Source of the DNA: Panorpa germanica | Lineage: Eukaryota > Arthropoda > Insecta > Mecoptera > Panorpidae | DNA: 64,000 bases | Assembly: GCA_963678705.1 (NCBI GenBank) | Contig: OY783207.1 | Location: 8,122,001 to 8,186,000 of the forward strand | Direction of reading: 5' to 3' | Shown here: positions 16,301 to 28,799 of the stretch, one piece after another | How positions within the stretch are numbered: position 1 is the first letter of the stretch | How the letters are laid out: every line of letters starts with the position of its first letter | Notes under the pieces: model-generated | The model's database searches: none | The model's input: only the letters and a program-made list of their open reading frames with translations | Told to the model about the DNA's origin: nothing | Position numbers and translations under genes: made by a program

Positions 16301-18668
16301 TGTGACATTACCAGTTGAATCATACAAGAATAAAGGACAGGGGTTTTCAATTAAAATAAGTGGGCACATAGAATTCATTTATTCTATAATTAAAACTTCA
16401 ATACCTTAATTAATAAACAGAAGGAAATGTAATTTTAGCAATTAAATTAGTATTAAGTCCGATTTAAAATAATAATTAAATGTCCTTTGTTTTCTGGTAT
16501 CACTGTAATAATAACAAAAACAGAAATTAAACGACGCAATAACAGAAAACGATAAACATAAAATGAGAAAATAAATTATTAGAAAATAAAATAGAGGAAG
16601 GGAAATTGAAAAAAGGGAAATACACCACGAAAAAAAATTATTCCTATTACAATCAATACGGTCTGAAAGCGTTTCTCTTCTATTAAAAAACATAGTTTTG
16701 CACCGGTTTTGCACTTTTTCCGGAAATCCAAGTAACCTCTTTTGTATAAAATTTGATGAAATTTAAATATGTAGTTAATATAAGTGTCTTTTATTTAATT
16801 TCAAATATTTTAACTAGCTACAAAGCGAGACACCGCAATTTAAATATGCCTAAGCTATAATCATCCAAACAAAATATTTTAAGTCAGTAAATTTAATTTT
16901 CAATATTAATTTCCACCTAATATAATATTAAATGTACAAATATATTGAAAGCTGCATTAATTATATCATGAAACGTAATTAAATTTCAAGGTATTCACCT
17001 GTAAGTTAAGTAAACATTGCTCCCTGTTACTAAATAAACATCAACGTATACATAAACGCCTGGTATACTGTCAACACACTATACATATTAGTATTGGGAT
17101 ATTTAATAGACACAAATACTAACATATTTTTAACGTAATGCGTTTAATTATGATTTTTATTTTAGCGAAACCATATAGCACATAAGCGTCTTGCTTAAGG
17201 GGTCATTCATAAATTGCGTTACACAAATATGTGTTTATTGTGTAAAGTATCATTCCAAGTAACATTTTGATTTTATTTTGTAGTCATATGAATAGTATAG
17301 CGCACGGCAATATGTGTAACTCTTTAGGTTTAAAGTGATTCTACATAGCCTAGTGGTAGACTTGGCAACGTCGCACTACGCGGAAAGTTACAAGACGGTA
17401 AAGACTCGTGACTAAAGAGCAAGGTAAACAAGTCGTCTTTTGGTGAGTGTAAGAATGCAACGTTGCCAGATCTAAAAAACGACACAGTGGGATTATCTTA
17501 TTAGCTCTGCGCATGTGAGATTTAATGGTAATTAATTTATTTAATGTAGTCAAGTTGACCATGATTACATGGAACGTCATTAAATGGATTGTAAAATAAT
17601 GGTAACAATATTTATGTAACAGGTAACTTTTATTATAAAACGTTAATGATTTTAGCGTGTTGATTATTCTTGAGAGTAAAAAATTAAATGAAAAACAAAA
17701 CTGACTACATAAAAATGTAATTTGAGTACTTAAAATGGTAATTTTTTAAATTTTATATCTCTGTAGACCTTATCTTGTATTAACCTTTGCATTTTGTGTG
17801 TTATCACTGTAAGAATATACGAGTATGCTATTTCTTAGACAATACACAATAAATTACATAATTGAATATAAAACTTTCTGAAAGTCTCTAATTGAGTTAT
17901 AAAATATACAGAACTTAAAAGTTAAAATTAATAAAGACATACTGGATCTGAATTAACATTGAGAGCATTCATTAAAGAGCAGGGGTTTTTATTCAGAGTA
18001 TAATAAAACTTTATCTGTATGTAACTAAGTGATAAGTTTGACATTTTAGAAATTTCTATTCAGAAAGTTATAAGATATCATTATTTTGTTTGAATTAAAT
18101 CTCGCACCAACATCGTATGCCTATATTAGCAAACTTAGTGAGAGATTGGTCTGTACAAATTAAGAATAAAGGCAAGGAAATACTTGAAAGGAAGTAATGT
18201 CTCTGTAAGTATCAGTAAGAGCAGCGAAACAAAAACTTACTTTACTTAAGGGCTTACTTTTTTTTATTTATTTATATTATTGGACAACATATTAAGTTTA
18301 TTTTGTAAAAATTTGAAGTCGATTGGAGTAAAACTGTCGCAGATATAGACTTTTAGGTCTTCACCTCTCTGGTCTGGTTTCGTGTTACTTTGAAACTTTT
18401 AATTGCGTTTTCTCACACATAGCTTTTTCAGAGTCGGTGCCCTCTCTAGCTCAAAATCTAATGGACTGATTCTTTTGAAATTTTGCACACTTTTTCTTTA
18501 CATAAATGCCGAGGTAATACTGTCGAGTTTTTTTATTTTTTATTTTTAACGTATTTTAAAATAGCAAAGTTTCTGATTTCCTTCATGAAAAATCGGTATT
18601 TTGACTTGTAAGTGTTAAGTGAAAAATTGAAAATTCAATAAAAAAAGAAAAATTCGACAGCGTTACCT
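13396..18668. other. Long stretch without a recognised gene
   Basis: The short open frames scattered here (for example 15588-15803 and 16442-16714 on the minus strand) have low-complexity translations and no domain. At 17201-17222, GGTCATTCATAAATTGCGTT resembles a word common in insect LINE 3' ends, without further support. From 18320 the sequence looks like an old repeat leading into the pair that starts at 18669. Confidence 0.4.
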
Positions 18669-18880
18669 GCAGCAACTTATCAAGTAATGAAATCATTTTG
18701 GTATTTCGATTTCAGAAAATCCAGTGATGAGTGGCACCGCAATGTTACTTTTTTTTGTGACGTCTGCAGAGATTCGCTGTCAATGCCTCATTTCTTAACA
18801 TTTATTTATGAAAATTTTACAAAGTATTCTTTAAATGTTATTTTACCATGTAGTAATTATGGAAATAATTATGTATATAA
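18669..18880. repeat. Dispersed repeat, partner at 54061-54236
   Basis: Shares AATCCAGTGATGAGT, CACCGCAATGTTAC, TTTTTGTGACGTCTGCAGAG and CGCTGTCAATG in order with 54061-54236. After a deletion in the second copy, it also shares ATGTAGTAATTAT.GAAATAATTAT. An 80-codon + frame across this copy (18687-18929) is not conserved in the partner, which has indels, so I do not call it a gene. Confidence 0.7.
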
Positions 18881-19508
18881 CTTTATCGAAAATATGTCTC
18901 TTTTTTATCGTTTTGAATTTACCCACTAACACTTGAACTTTTTGAACTGAATTTTTATTAATATTGCTACAGAAATTTTACTAATATGATTTAATGAATT
19001 GCATAATATTAACCTACAATAATGAAGTTTTACATAAAACTATCATTTGTTTATGTAAAATATGCATAACTGTGTTTAGCGGGTGTTTATTTTAAATATA
19101 TATTGTGTTCAACATTTTGTCTCTTGTGTGTTTTCGAGGAATGTCTATTTGTCCTTGGTGTAGCAGCTACATAGTTTGTTCATTATACAGAACAGCAGTT
19201 GGAAAAGTTAATTTTTATTTACCATTTTAAACATAACACCTCTAGGGATCCCGAACAAAATGCACTAGTGTAATCGTATTTATATTTAAATATCTGCAAC
19301 ACGGTAAAAATTGTTTGTAAATTTAGTTATGTCCATTACCCATTATGGTAGTTAAAAAGCACCAGTTTAATTTGATAAAAACTTTTATGAAATAATATTT
19401 AGAGACAATTTGACAGGATGCATTAAGTGAGAAATGACTAGAAATGAATGTTTATTATTTTAAATTGTCGCACAGAAGCTTAAGTTAAAAATAGTTAATA
19501 ACATCCAG
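18881..19508. other. No gene seen
   Basis: AT-rich spacer between two repeats. Confidence 0.5.
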
Positions 19509-19625
19509 GTAGAAAATAAACTTTGGAATTAGCTTTTGGTAAGCTATCAAGAGTACCTTGCACTGCAAGACAATTTCTGTATAAAAAGTAGAAAATGAAA
19601 ATGGGAATTAGCTTGTACTAATCCA
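19509..19625. repeat. About 80-bp tandem unit, ~1.5 copies
   Basis: GTAGAAAATAAA...GGAATTAGCTT at 19509 recurs as GTAGAAAATGAA...GGAATTAGCTT at about 19588, a period of 79. The unit contains TGCACTGCAAGACAATTTCT.TATA. The same unit is found at 28593-28790 and 29443-29510. Confidence 0.6.
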
Positions 19626-21250
19626 GCAAATGTGTCAATTTTTTACCTGGGCTTTTATGAATTTTACGCAAAAAAACAGCTGTGCTTTTAGAATTCAAAA
19701 CCATATAACTTTTTTGTATTAAAATTAAATTTATTAAAAAAGGATTAGTAAGGATTAGTTTTTAAGGAATTAAGGATTATAAATTATCTTCATAAGGAGA
19801 ATAAAAAGAAATCCGTGTTTTGTGTTTTAGCGAATTGGATAAGAATCAATTAAACCAGAAAGTACGTATGTAGTTATATTTTGTAATTTACTTAATTCTT
19901 AATATTCAATATGTAATAATCATTGCGTAATATAATTGCAAGTTATTATTTTGATTGCGTTAAACTCAACAATTAACACTTCTAATTGTAAATGAAATTA
20001 GTAGCCATTCTCAGTAGATCACATTTGCTGTTATCATCTCGCTTTATCTTGAATTTTAGTTTAAGATAAGATAATTTAATTCATTGGTAAGTGTTAGCTT
20101 TAAGATGACCAACAAACAGTGTATTGTATAATTTACTTTGGCAAAACCTTAAACTACACTACATTCAGAAAAGTGGCGGACAAGTTGCTCGATCAAATTT
20201 TTAAGAATAGAGAATTAACAATTTACTGGAAAATATTTATTTATACAATTAAATAATCTTATGTGAACATATAACATAATTATTATTTTTGTACACAAAT
20301 AAATATTTAAAAAGCATGTACGTTCAAAAATGTAAGTCTCTGGTAAAAAACGGCTAGAAAAAATAGTGCAGAATCTATTCGATTACGGACAAAGACAGTC
20401 TGGCTGTCATTTCAAAAAATCGTTTTAAATTGATTTACGACCAGCGCTCATTGACGTATAAATTTATATGTACATTACGGCGCTGATTTTCTGGTGCTGA
20501 AATGGGGTATAGTAATATTTTTTCTAAAAGGCTCTTATTTTATTATTTAATAGCTATTTTATAATATTACAATACCGTATATTTGAATGTATCAAAATGA
20601 AGTAACATAGGTCACAAAATTTTATATATTATGTTACTTTTGTTATGTTACATAAAGCGTAATGACGCATATATTTTATTACAATGGGCCCAGTCCTACC
20701 TAACTAAAATCCACCTCTGTTTTCTACAAAGTATATTTTAGCCCAATTCTTAAACCTAATCGGTATTATTCATGTTTTCACTTTCTCAAACTACTGAAAA
20801 TGATTTTTTTACTACATGAGTACATTTTGATTTATTTTAGTTATTTTAAGTTAATTAGTGCGAGTTTGTTGCTTTAATTAATTACTTTAACATAAAATGT
20901 AAACGATAAAACTATTAAACAAAAGTTTTGCCATAAAACTATTCTTAAGACTTCCTTAAGATATTGAACATTTGTTTTTATGAGCATCGCCCTATTTAAG
21001 GGTGTATATTTTTAAGAACACTGAAGAACTGTAGTTGTATTGAGCAGTGAGCAAGTAGGGGAGAGGTCCATAAAGACAAATCTTCAATGCGGTATTCCCG
21101 TTAACTTAATTAAACACCAACTTTAACCAAAAACTTTCTTTAAACTTACAAAACATTTTTAAGATAATGAAATAATTATCAAGTATTGCATATCTTTTTA
21201 TTTTTTATAAACCTTTTTATAAAGTCATTGCAAAATTAAATTCCGGGGAA
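19626..21250. other. No gene seen
   Basis: AT-rich sequence with no recognisable protein or repeat partner. Confidence 0.45.
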
Positions 21251-21484
21251 CAGTGGTTCTCAACCGATGCCCCGCGTGCTTGTTAGAATTATGAAGCATA
21301 AAATAACCACAAACGTATGAAATAATAAATATAAATGAAACAATTATTAATATCAAAGTTCATAAAATTTCTATTTATACTTTTATATGTAAACCATTCG
21401 TTTTATTAAAAAATTGAAAATATTTAAATAAAATTTATAGAACTTTAAAAATCCTTTTTAATGATATATAATAAGTTCATATAC

Positions 21485-22140
21485 TACGAGGCGTGTTTTT
21501 TAAGTAAGTACTGTTTTGAAATTAAAAAAAGACAAAAGACGTGCAAAGATATCGCAATAATTTTATTTTTACATGAAAGCCTGTACCTTAATCTACTTTT
21601 CTACATAATTTCCGTGAATATTGAGGCACTTGTCATAACGTGGCACCAGTTTTTGAATACCCTCCTCATAAAATTCTGCCGCCTGACTTGTTAACCACTG
21701 TATCAAAACACTACGAGAATATTGAGGAAATTGTCGCACATTGATGAAATTGTAAAGCGTCTGTTTTCTCTCACCTTTTCTTCCACTTTCTGCACAAAAT
21801 CTTCATTAAAGACCGAAGGACGCCCACTCCGTTCTTCATCATGCACATTTGTGCGGCCATCTTTAAATGCTCTCACCCATTTCCTTACCATTCCATCACT
21901 CATAATGTTTTGTCCGTAAACTTCACAGATCTCACGATGAATATCGATCGGTTTTACGCCTTTAGCACTAAGAAATCGTATAACAGCCCGTACTTCACAA
22001 TCGGCGGGACTCACGATTGTCGGAGGCATCTTAAACACTCAGCAAACAACGTATACAATGAAGAATCAGACTGTAATGGTGTCAGTGCGTAGACAAGAGA
22101 TGTAGGTAACCAGCGCGCATGCACGGAACGCCGACCGTAG
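21485..22140 (-). pseudogene. Mariner element with catalytic core deleted
   Basis: The 5' side (minus strand, ATG at 22029) encodes a mariner N-terminal DNA-binding region: EVRAVIRFLSAKGVKPIDIH, then a second helix ending NVHDEERSGRPSVF, then NRRFTISSMCDNF. A frameshift near 21735 and a large internal deletion follow. The sequence resumes with WLTSQAAEFYEEGIQKLVPR and ends NYVEK with a stop at 21593-21595, the normal C-terminus of this group. The whole DDD catalytic domain is missing. A terminal repeat beginning TACGAGGCGTGTTTTTTAAG is present at 21485. The matching repeat at the other end was not found, so that end is truncated. It lies inside the hAT-like pair. Internally deleted, transposase-negative mariners of this kind are common. 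Confidence 0.85.
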
Positions 22141-22244
22141 CGCTGCAAAGGAAATATGGGCCAAATTTTAAATGCATGCGTCCGCTATTTTGTTTTCTAT
22201 TATTACTAATTTTAAAAAAGTGGTCTACTGTACAGCGATGCTAT

Positions 22245-22360
22245 TAGTAATATCTATCAGATATTCAAAAAATGCTGTATGCACTAATTATAGGAAATTA
22301 AATACTCTATCAGATTGATAACATCTATTTTTACTGTAGGACCCACTGATAAAATGATAT
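22245..22360. repeat. Dispersed repeat, partner at 25125-25245
   Basis: Shares CAAATTATAGGAAATT / CTAATTATAGGAAATT, then CTATCAGATTGATAA, then CTGTAGGACCCACTG / TTATAGGAACCACTG in order with 25125-25245. Non-coding. Confidence 0.7.
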
Positions 22361-22784
22361 TGCCTAAAAACCAAAATAATGTTATGAAATTTTTTAATTT
22401 TCATCAACACTCTAAACTTTAAAACATCTAAAAGTTATAACTACTGGACACGATGTAAGGCATGGCTTTTTTATATACTAATTACGTCACACACGGAAGT
22501 GAGGGAAGGGAAGAGGGTGGAGATAGAGGAATAATATGCTTCGTGAGGTCTCATTTAATCATAACCATAAAAAAAACCAAAGAACAAAATAAAACTCAAT
22601 AATTATTTCTTTTCAAATGGGTGACGTAACGGCAAGTGGGAAGTCATAAATAATGTGTGACAAGACGTGACAATGTGGATGAGAGTACGGAATTAAAACA
22701 CCATGAAATTTATGTGACGTAATTTATGGTTCATGGTCTGACGTGCTGTCTGTCTTCTTTTTTTTGAGTACATCAACTTTCAAA

Positions 22785-22895
22785 AGTTATTAGCACTTAA
22801 AACAATATATACATTTATAAACATTTACAATACATAATTTACAACTTGTACATTTAAAATAAAGAGATTAAATTAGTTTTATGGATAAGGTTTTC
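22785..22895. repeat. Dispersed repeat, partner at 4-122
   Basis: Matches the start of the window (AACAATATATACATTTA and AAAGAGATTAAATTAG in order). Lies just inside the right end of the hAT-like pair. Confidence 0.6.
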
Positions 22896-22926
22896 TGCCT
22901 GTTTTCGTAAAGGTTAAGAACCGCTG

Positions 22927-25124
22927 AGTTAGAGACTTCCAGCAGCACCTAGAGAATTCCTAAGACCCCGGAACCCCGGAAACAACATGCACAAGTACTT
23001 TAAAACACCTGTATATTTATAATTAAGCCTTAAGTTTGTTGTTGCAGCTACTCGTATTCGTACAACGTACAACGTACAGCGCACAGCGTAAAATAATTAA
23101 TGTATGTTCCTAATTACGTATTTTATTTGTTAAACTTGTTTCTTCAGAGTGGATTTATTATAAAATTGTTGTATTTTTATTTTATAAATCGTATTTTCTA
23201 AGTATTGTTCACAGAATAAAGTTTCATATGTAAATAAATTAACATCTCCTAACTTTTCATACAAACTGTTTATTACATTCAAAGTTTATTATATTTTTCG
23301 TAAATAAGGAATTATTTAAAGTTTTAACTCTGCGAATACGAGCGTAAACTGAAGTATAAAATCTCTGAATTAAATATATTTACTCGTAGAACAGTTGTTT
23401 AACAAACAATTTATTATAAAATTCAGATTTTTTAATATACTCGTAGTTTGTCGAAAGTATCAGATGTTGGAAACCTTTATCTTTTAATACTTTCTCTAAA
23501 TAACACCTGGCTAAACGTTACCGATTATTTTGTTACAGGATAGTCCTTGCATACACTTAAAATCATGAAACATTAGGTTGCTGGCACGAAGCTGCGAAGC
23601 GAACGAATAAGATCAACACGTCATTAAAGCTAATATAGGAGTCAAAATGATAGTACAAAAGAGTTCATAATAATAAATTAAATTAATTATTAATTAAAAT
23701 GAGTTTTTTGCCAATTACAAAATCTCCTCATTAAACTACATTAGTTTTCTCAGTAACTTACTCTACACGTTAGACGTTAATGCATTCTTATCTTCTGTAT
23801 AATTTTATAAACAATACAACATTAGCCTTTGTATACGTAAGAGTGCTAGTATGTCTTGCGCCACCAGCGCCGCGCCACGCTGCTTTAAGAACTATCTAAC
23901 TACTCGTATATTTGAAACAACAAGTCTTATATAAACAAACACGACAGTCATAATAACAATTAGTTGCCCTGAAGAAATGTTCAAACAAAACTAACAAACT
24001 GCGAAATGAACGTGCTGATGATAGAACCGAAGTTTCTTTCATAATAATTAGTTTTCTCCACAATAGTGTATTAAGCTTGGAAGCTTTAAAGCTCCTAAAG
24101 GTAGAGCGCATATTATAACTAACAATTGTATGAAAACAAAGTAAAAAATATACTACATTTAGTTAACTTCGCACTATAATTATTTGATATTAAAACAAAA
24201 TAAAAGCTAAAATAAAATATTGCGTCTATTGATTTAAAATGACCGCTCTTGTTGAAAGATCCAATATGTACATATATAGTACAGTTTTATCGAAATTCAT
24301 TAAATGACTGACAATAAAATAATTCACCTAGTGATAAACAGATTATAAAATAAAGATAAAAATTAAAAACTCTTATTGGAAAATTCTATAAAACGTGATA
24401 AGAGTATAGGCAAGTTATAAAAGGGTTGTAATATTTGTTAAAACTCTTATCACAAACAAAACTTTTTATTATGTGATAAACCAGATTAACAACCAAAAAA
24501 CTAAGTTTTCATTGTTTTATCAGTATATAATATTATCGGACAACTCTCGAACATTTCATTAATTAGAAATTATCAGTAATCAACTAAATTATTTTGAACT
24601 AGAAGGGTCCATTTTATCCACAATACTTTCCCAAAATAACTGAAGAATATTTATTATTTTTGCTATGTACTTTTGTAAAAATTATTTTGAAACATATAAC
24701 TACAATCAATATTACAAAAAATTATAATGTGTAGGTAGTAGGTAATTTACATTAGTGGTAAATTAAAAGATATTAATGATATAGAAAAGTTAGTTTTCTC
24801 ACCACTTTGTGCAGCTTTTAATTTGTATTTTAGTTACATTTTATAATTTTATTAAAAATATTAAACTAATAAATAAGAATAAATAATATAAGATTATAAA
24901 TATCAGCTTTGTCATAACGCAGTAGTATTTATGAGTAGCATTATGTTTGAAAAGTTGTGACAAACGGGTAATATAATACAGTAATTTTAAATAAAGACTA
25001 GCTGTTATTACCTCCATCGTCAAATTAATATTTGAAAAAAGCTTTCAATTTTTGCCTTTTCCTGATTCCTTTAATTTATTCTCTTATACTAATTTTCAGT
25101 GAGGAGCTCAATTTTACAGTGATG
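22927..25124. other. No recognised gene
   Basis: AT-rich. It contains a tandem run ACAACGTACAACGTACAGC near 23067, four TACTCGTA words (23049, 23381, 23438, 23901) and an 11-bp inverted pair GTGATAAGAGT / ACTCTTATCAC (24395-24405, 24443-24453). No domain was seen in any open frame. Confidence 0.45.
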
Positions 25125-25245
25125 GAACTTATTATCTGTAGGATATACGAAAAAATGTTTTATACACAAATTATAGGAAATTTAATAGTCTATCAGATTG
25201 ATAATAACAATTTTTATTATAGGAACCACTGTTAACGAGATATTC
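25125..25245. repeat. Dispersed repeat, partner at 22245-22360
   Basis: Second copy of the repeat described at 22245-22360, in the same orientation. Confidence 0.7.
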
Positions 25246-25437
25246 TAAAAATAAGCCGCCAATTTTTCAAGGTGGAAGACTGGGAAACAAAGTATTCGGA
25301 ATCAGTTCAACCAAATAAATCAGAGAAGTGTATTTACCATCTTTAAGAAGGTAATCGCAAATTTCCGCATTAAGTAATTATAATAAGGGATACTTGTGCT
25401 TAAACTATTTAGCTTATACCGCCATCTTGCCAATTAT

Positions 25438-25620
25438 AGATATATCTGTGGGTCGGAGGTATAGGACACTATGTCCATTTTCGTCAAAAATAAGATTATT
25501 AGCACAATCAACACTTTGCGCTACATACAAAATTGGCGAAGTTACAGTGCTTCAATCTGCCCCTGTAAAATATAGTAAATATCACATAGTGTTCTATACC
25601 TCCGATCCACAGATATATAC
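25438..25620. repeat. Inverted repeat, ~37-bp arms
   Basis: The left arm (25438-25474) reads AGATATATCTGTGGGTCGG.. and continues AGGTATAGGACACTATGT. The right arm (25584-25620), on the opposite strand, reads TATATATCTGTGGATCGG.. and AGGTATAGAACACTATGT. There are about four mismatches, and the spacer is about 109 bp. A 78-codon + open frame crosses it (25394-25630) but is explained by the inverted repeat. Most likely a small MITE or a fold-back element. Confidence 0.65.
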
Positions 25621-26621
25621 ACTTATGTAAAATGAATTTAGAATTAAAGCTTGTAATAAAAGTAAATGATAACATTTACATGTACAATAAACACAGTTAC
25701 ATGTATTTATCTCACAGTTACATCTCTTTATTGTGCGCACAACGTTACGGATATACTTTCCTCACCTTTTTTGTATTTCTAAATATAAATTAATAAATCC
25801 GCCTCTCAGAGAAATCCAATAAAGAAAAAAAGAACATCAAGCAATAAGCAGCCCGCAAAACTGAAGGCTCAAATTCTTCTCAAATAAATACAGCGCTATA
25901 AAATGTTTCATAAATGTGTAAATATGTTCATTTTGTATTTATATAATTTAAACTCAAACAACAAACACTGCCTGCCAGTCTGCCTGCTTGCTTGCTACTT
26001 GAATATTTACATTTAACAATGTTAATACGAAAATGAAGCAGCGAACGATCCTATGGATAACAGATAGACATTCATGGAAGCCATGAGCTTTAAAGGTGGG
26101 ATAACTTAGTGAAAGCGATTTAACAGGATCATTTGAAAATAAAGCCACAAGTAAATTTGTAAATGTCTAACCGAAACCAACGAGCTCATATTTAATACTA
26201 AATTATTGCTTTCTGTCGAAACTGAAGAGCTGTGAAAGATTATAAAGTGGGATAAGGAAAGATGAAATTTGTCTTATTTGCCTTTTCACAATGACTAAAT
26301 GTATAGTAGAATAATACATTTAATAATTTACAAGTAACTAAGCCAGAAGAGTTTTTTAAGGGCATTCAGGGTGAGAATTTGAAGATATTTAATGGGCAAT
26401 CTAACTCATCGTTCACAAAAAGACATGCACGCGACAAACATTCATTGTCATACACTTCTTTCAATATTCCAAGTTTCATACGAAATTTTACAACAAATCG
26501 TTGCTCTATTGTTACACTTAACATTTTCCGACTAAACAAATTATGACTATACTTATTTGTATACTGTCAGCTTAGAGCATATATATATGGAGTTTGAATA
26601 GCCTATGTTTCCTATAGATTA
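25621..26621. other. No gene seen
   Basis: AT-rich spacer between two inverted repeats. No recognisable domain. Confidence 0.45.
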
Positions 26622-26752
26622 AAAGTGTGTCCACAATGTGTGCGAGAGAGAAAGGTATACATTCTTTGAAAGCTGTCACTTTCGACGCATGCACATAGAG
26701 AACAAATAGGAACATATACCTTTCTCTCTCGCACACATATTGAACACACTTT
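26622..26752. repeat. Hairpin with 38-bp arms, 55-nt loop
   Basis: The left arm (26622-26659) and the reverse complement of the right arm (26715-26752) agree at 35 of 38 positions. They share the uninterrupted run TGTGTGCGAGAGAGAAAGG and the ends AAAGTGTGT. The loop holds a small inner GAAAG...CTTTC stem. A 74-codon minus-strand open frame (26612-26836) runs through it and is probably incidental. It could be a short fold-back transposon or a hairpin RNA. Confidence 0.65.
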
Positions 26753-28592
26753 CAGGTCCAGCATTCTCTCTCCATTAGGTTTACAGAAGCGATAGGAACT
26801 GCATTCGAAAGAGAACGCTTTACTTTGTGACGTCACGAAATCCTTATCAAAATAACGCAGTGCATCATAACATCAAAATACACGAAAGTTCAAGTATTTC
26901 AAAAAACGCTGCTAACGTCCAAGTCCGCAAATATTTAAACCTAGCGTTGAATTCAGAGTAAATAAAAGAAATATAAAATGTAAAAATTTCCATCAGTTAG
27001 TTTACTTTCCGTTGAACAGGAAAAATAAAAGAAAGCAAAAAAAAGTCAATTTATTTGCTAAAAATTTAAATAGAATAATAAATACAATCAACCTGATATA
27101 TTGTAACTCAATTACAGGCTGAGTACAAAAAATGAGGGTGATGGAGGGATGGTTGAAAATCAATCAGGGAGGCTTTTATGATTATAATTGAATTTATTTT
27201 GTTTTCGATTCTTTTAACAATATTGACAGGTTTTGGACGGGTAATTTCATTTTCATAATTAAATAGAAAAAATGAACGCTTTTAGTGACTGCAATTTTAA
27301 TTACGTTCCAGAATATTATATTTATGAATTAAGGAAATGTTTAAGTCGATAAAATTAACTCATTTAATTATCGGTGGTAAGTGGAATATGATATTTATAA
27401 GATTACGATGCCAAGAGGTTGTCAATATTATCATTACACATCACCAAATACGAAGGTGACTTAAAATTATCTATAGTGATAAGACACGAATCATTTATTG
27501 GGTTAACGATCAAGTATTGTAGTACAAATAAGTATTGTAAAGTAGTAGTGTAGTAGTTAAAACTACTGTGTTGTCAACGTAGTTATGTTTTTTTATAGCT
27601 CTCGTGGAATTCTATGCAGTGCCGGAAAAAATAATCATTGAAGAACTTCTCTATTTAATTTGATGCATTTTTAAGTTGTTCGGATCTGGATTGCTCAAGA
27701 CTATATGTTTAAATCCACCCTGGTTGTATGAAGAATAAAACATATTTTCTAATTGGATATTTATGGCGTAGTACACTCAATTTCTCTGGGTTTGGGCTAA
27801 CCAAACAGTTAACTAAACACTTACAGAGATATATATTTTAACTATAAACATTTAATTTTGATTGAAATAAAAAAATGGATACACATATGTTAACTATAAA
27901 CCGTGGATCGCATTCAACGTGAAATCCTTTAAAAGATTTAAAACGGAAAAAAAAAAAAAATTGCAAAAATAGAAAATCTATTAAAATATACTTTCAAGCT
28001 ATGCAGACGATGATTAAATTCGCTATAGGCTGAAACTGTAGCAAGAGCCCGGAACCTGGAACCTGGAACCCGGAAGCAGTTTCCCATATAGAAAATCCCA
28101 TGCAGAAGTTGTTTTACGGTGGAGAGGTTATACACAAGCCGCCGGGTCCGAACTAAGGGTAGTGGGAGGTGTAAGAAGGTGTGGGGGGTGGTAATAGAAG
28201 GCGGTACAGAGTAAACATCAATTTAACGGTACAGATAGGAAACTTATTGTATCAATTTATACTTTCATACTTTTTATGTCATATTTTATAGACATACTGT
28301 ATGGAATATAATAAAGTAAAATAAAGTAAAAAATGTATAAAGTAAATAACTTACAAGATTATTAAAAAACGATTGAATTTTACTTCTTTGTAATTGATGG
28401 ATTGTTTTACAAAGTAGACTTGAATGTGTAGTCTTACACTGTCGAGTCCAGTATTTCTTAAGATTATTTTCAACTGAGCAAAACTTTAAAATACTCATTT
28501 ATAATTCCTAACGACATATGAGTATACAAGTGGGAGTAAAACTTAGTCTATCAAATAATAAATGTAGAAATGAAAAATCTAACCGTTTTATT
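26753..28592. other. No gene seen; minisatellite and G-rich patch
   Basis: Short tandem GGAACCTGGAACCTGGAACC lies near 28050. A G-rich patch on the + strand lies at about 28156-28192 (GGG, GGG, GGGGGG runs). Otherwise AT-rich, with no recognised protein. Confidence 0.45.
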
Positions 28593-28790
28593 TAGCTTAA
28601 AGCAAGCTAGCAAGTATAAAACTGCACTGGAAGACAATTTCTATATAAGCAGTAGGAAATTAATCTTGGTATTAACTTATAATTAGTTAGCAATTGTAAA
28701 TCTCAACTGTAAGACAATTTTTACATGGCAAATAGAAAAGAAACCTTAAAACTATGTTATAGTAAGAGGGAATTCTGCATTGCAAGCTCA
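28593..28790. repeat. 80-bp tandem unit, ~2.4 copies
   Basis: AAGACAATTTCTATATA at 28631 recurs as AAGACAATTTTTACATG at 28711, a period of 80. CTAGCAAGTATAAAACTGC recurs as TTAGCAATTGTAAATCTCA. A third partial unit follows (GAATTCTGCATTGCAAG). Units are diverged. The array stops where a LINE tail begins at about 28800 and resumes at 29443. Confidence 0.65.
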
Positions 28791-28799
28791 TTTTTTTTT

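Larger units (their letters stand above)
21251..22926. mobile_element. Candidate non-autonomous hAT-like element
   Basis: The left end reads CAGTGGTTCTCAACC (21251-21265). The right end (22912-22926), on the opposite strand, reads CAGCGGTTCTTAACC, matching 13 of 15 bases. CAGTGGTTCTCAACC is the terminal sequence of many hAT/Charlie-like elements. The interior has no hAT transposase but holds a mariner remnant and two dispersed repeats. The flanking 8-mers do not match, so the target-site duplication is lost or the pairing is fortuitous. Confidence 0.45.

Noticed and set aside
18687..18929. 80-codon + frame in a repeat
   Set aside because: The partner copy at 54061 has indels that break the frame, so it is not a conserved protein.
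25394..25630. 78-codon + frame
   Set aside because: Runs across both arms of an inverted repeat; no domain.
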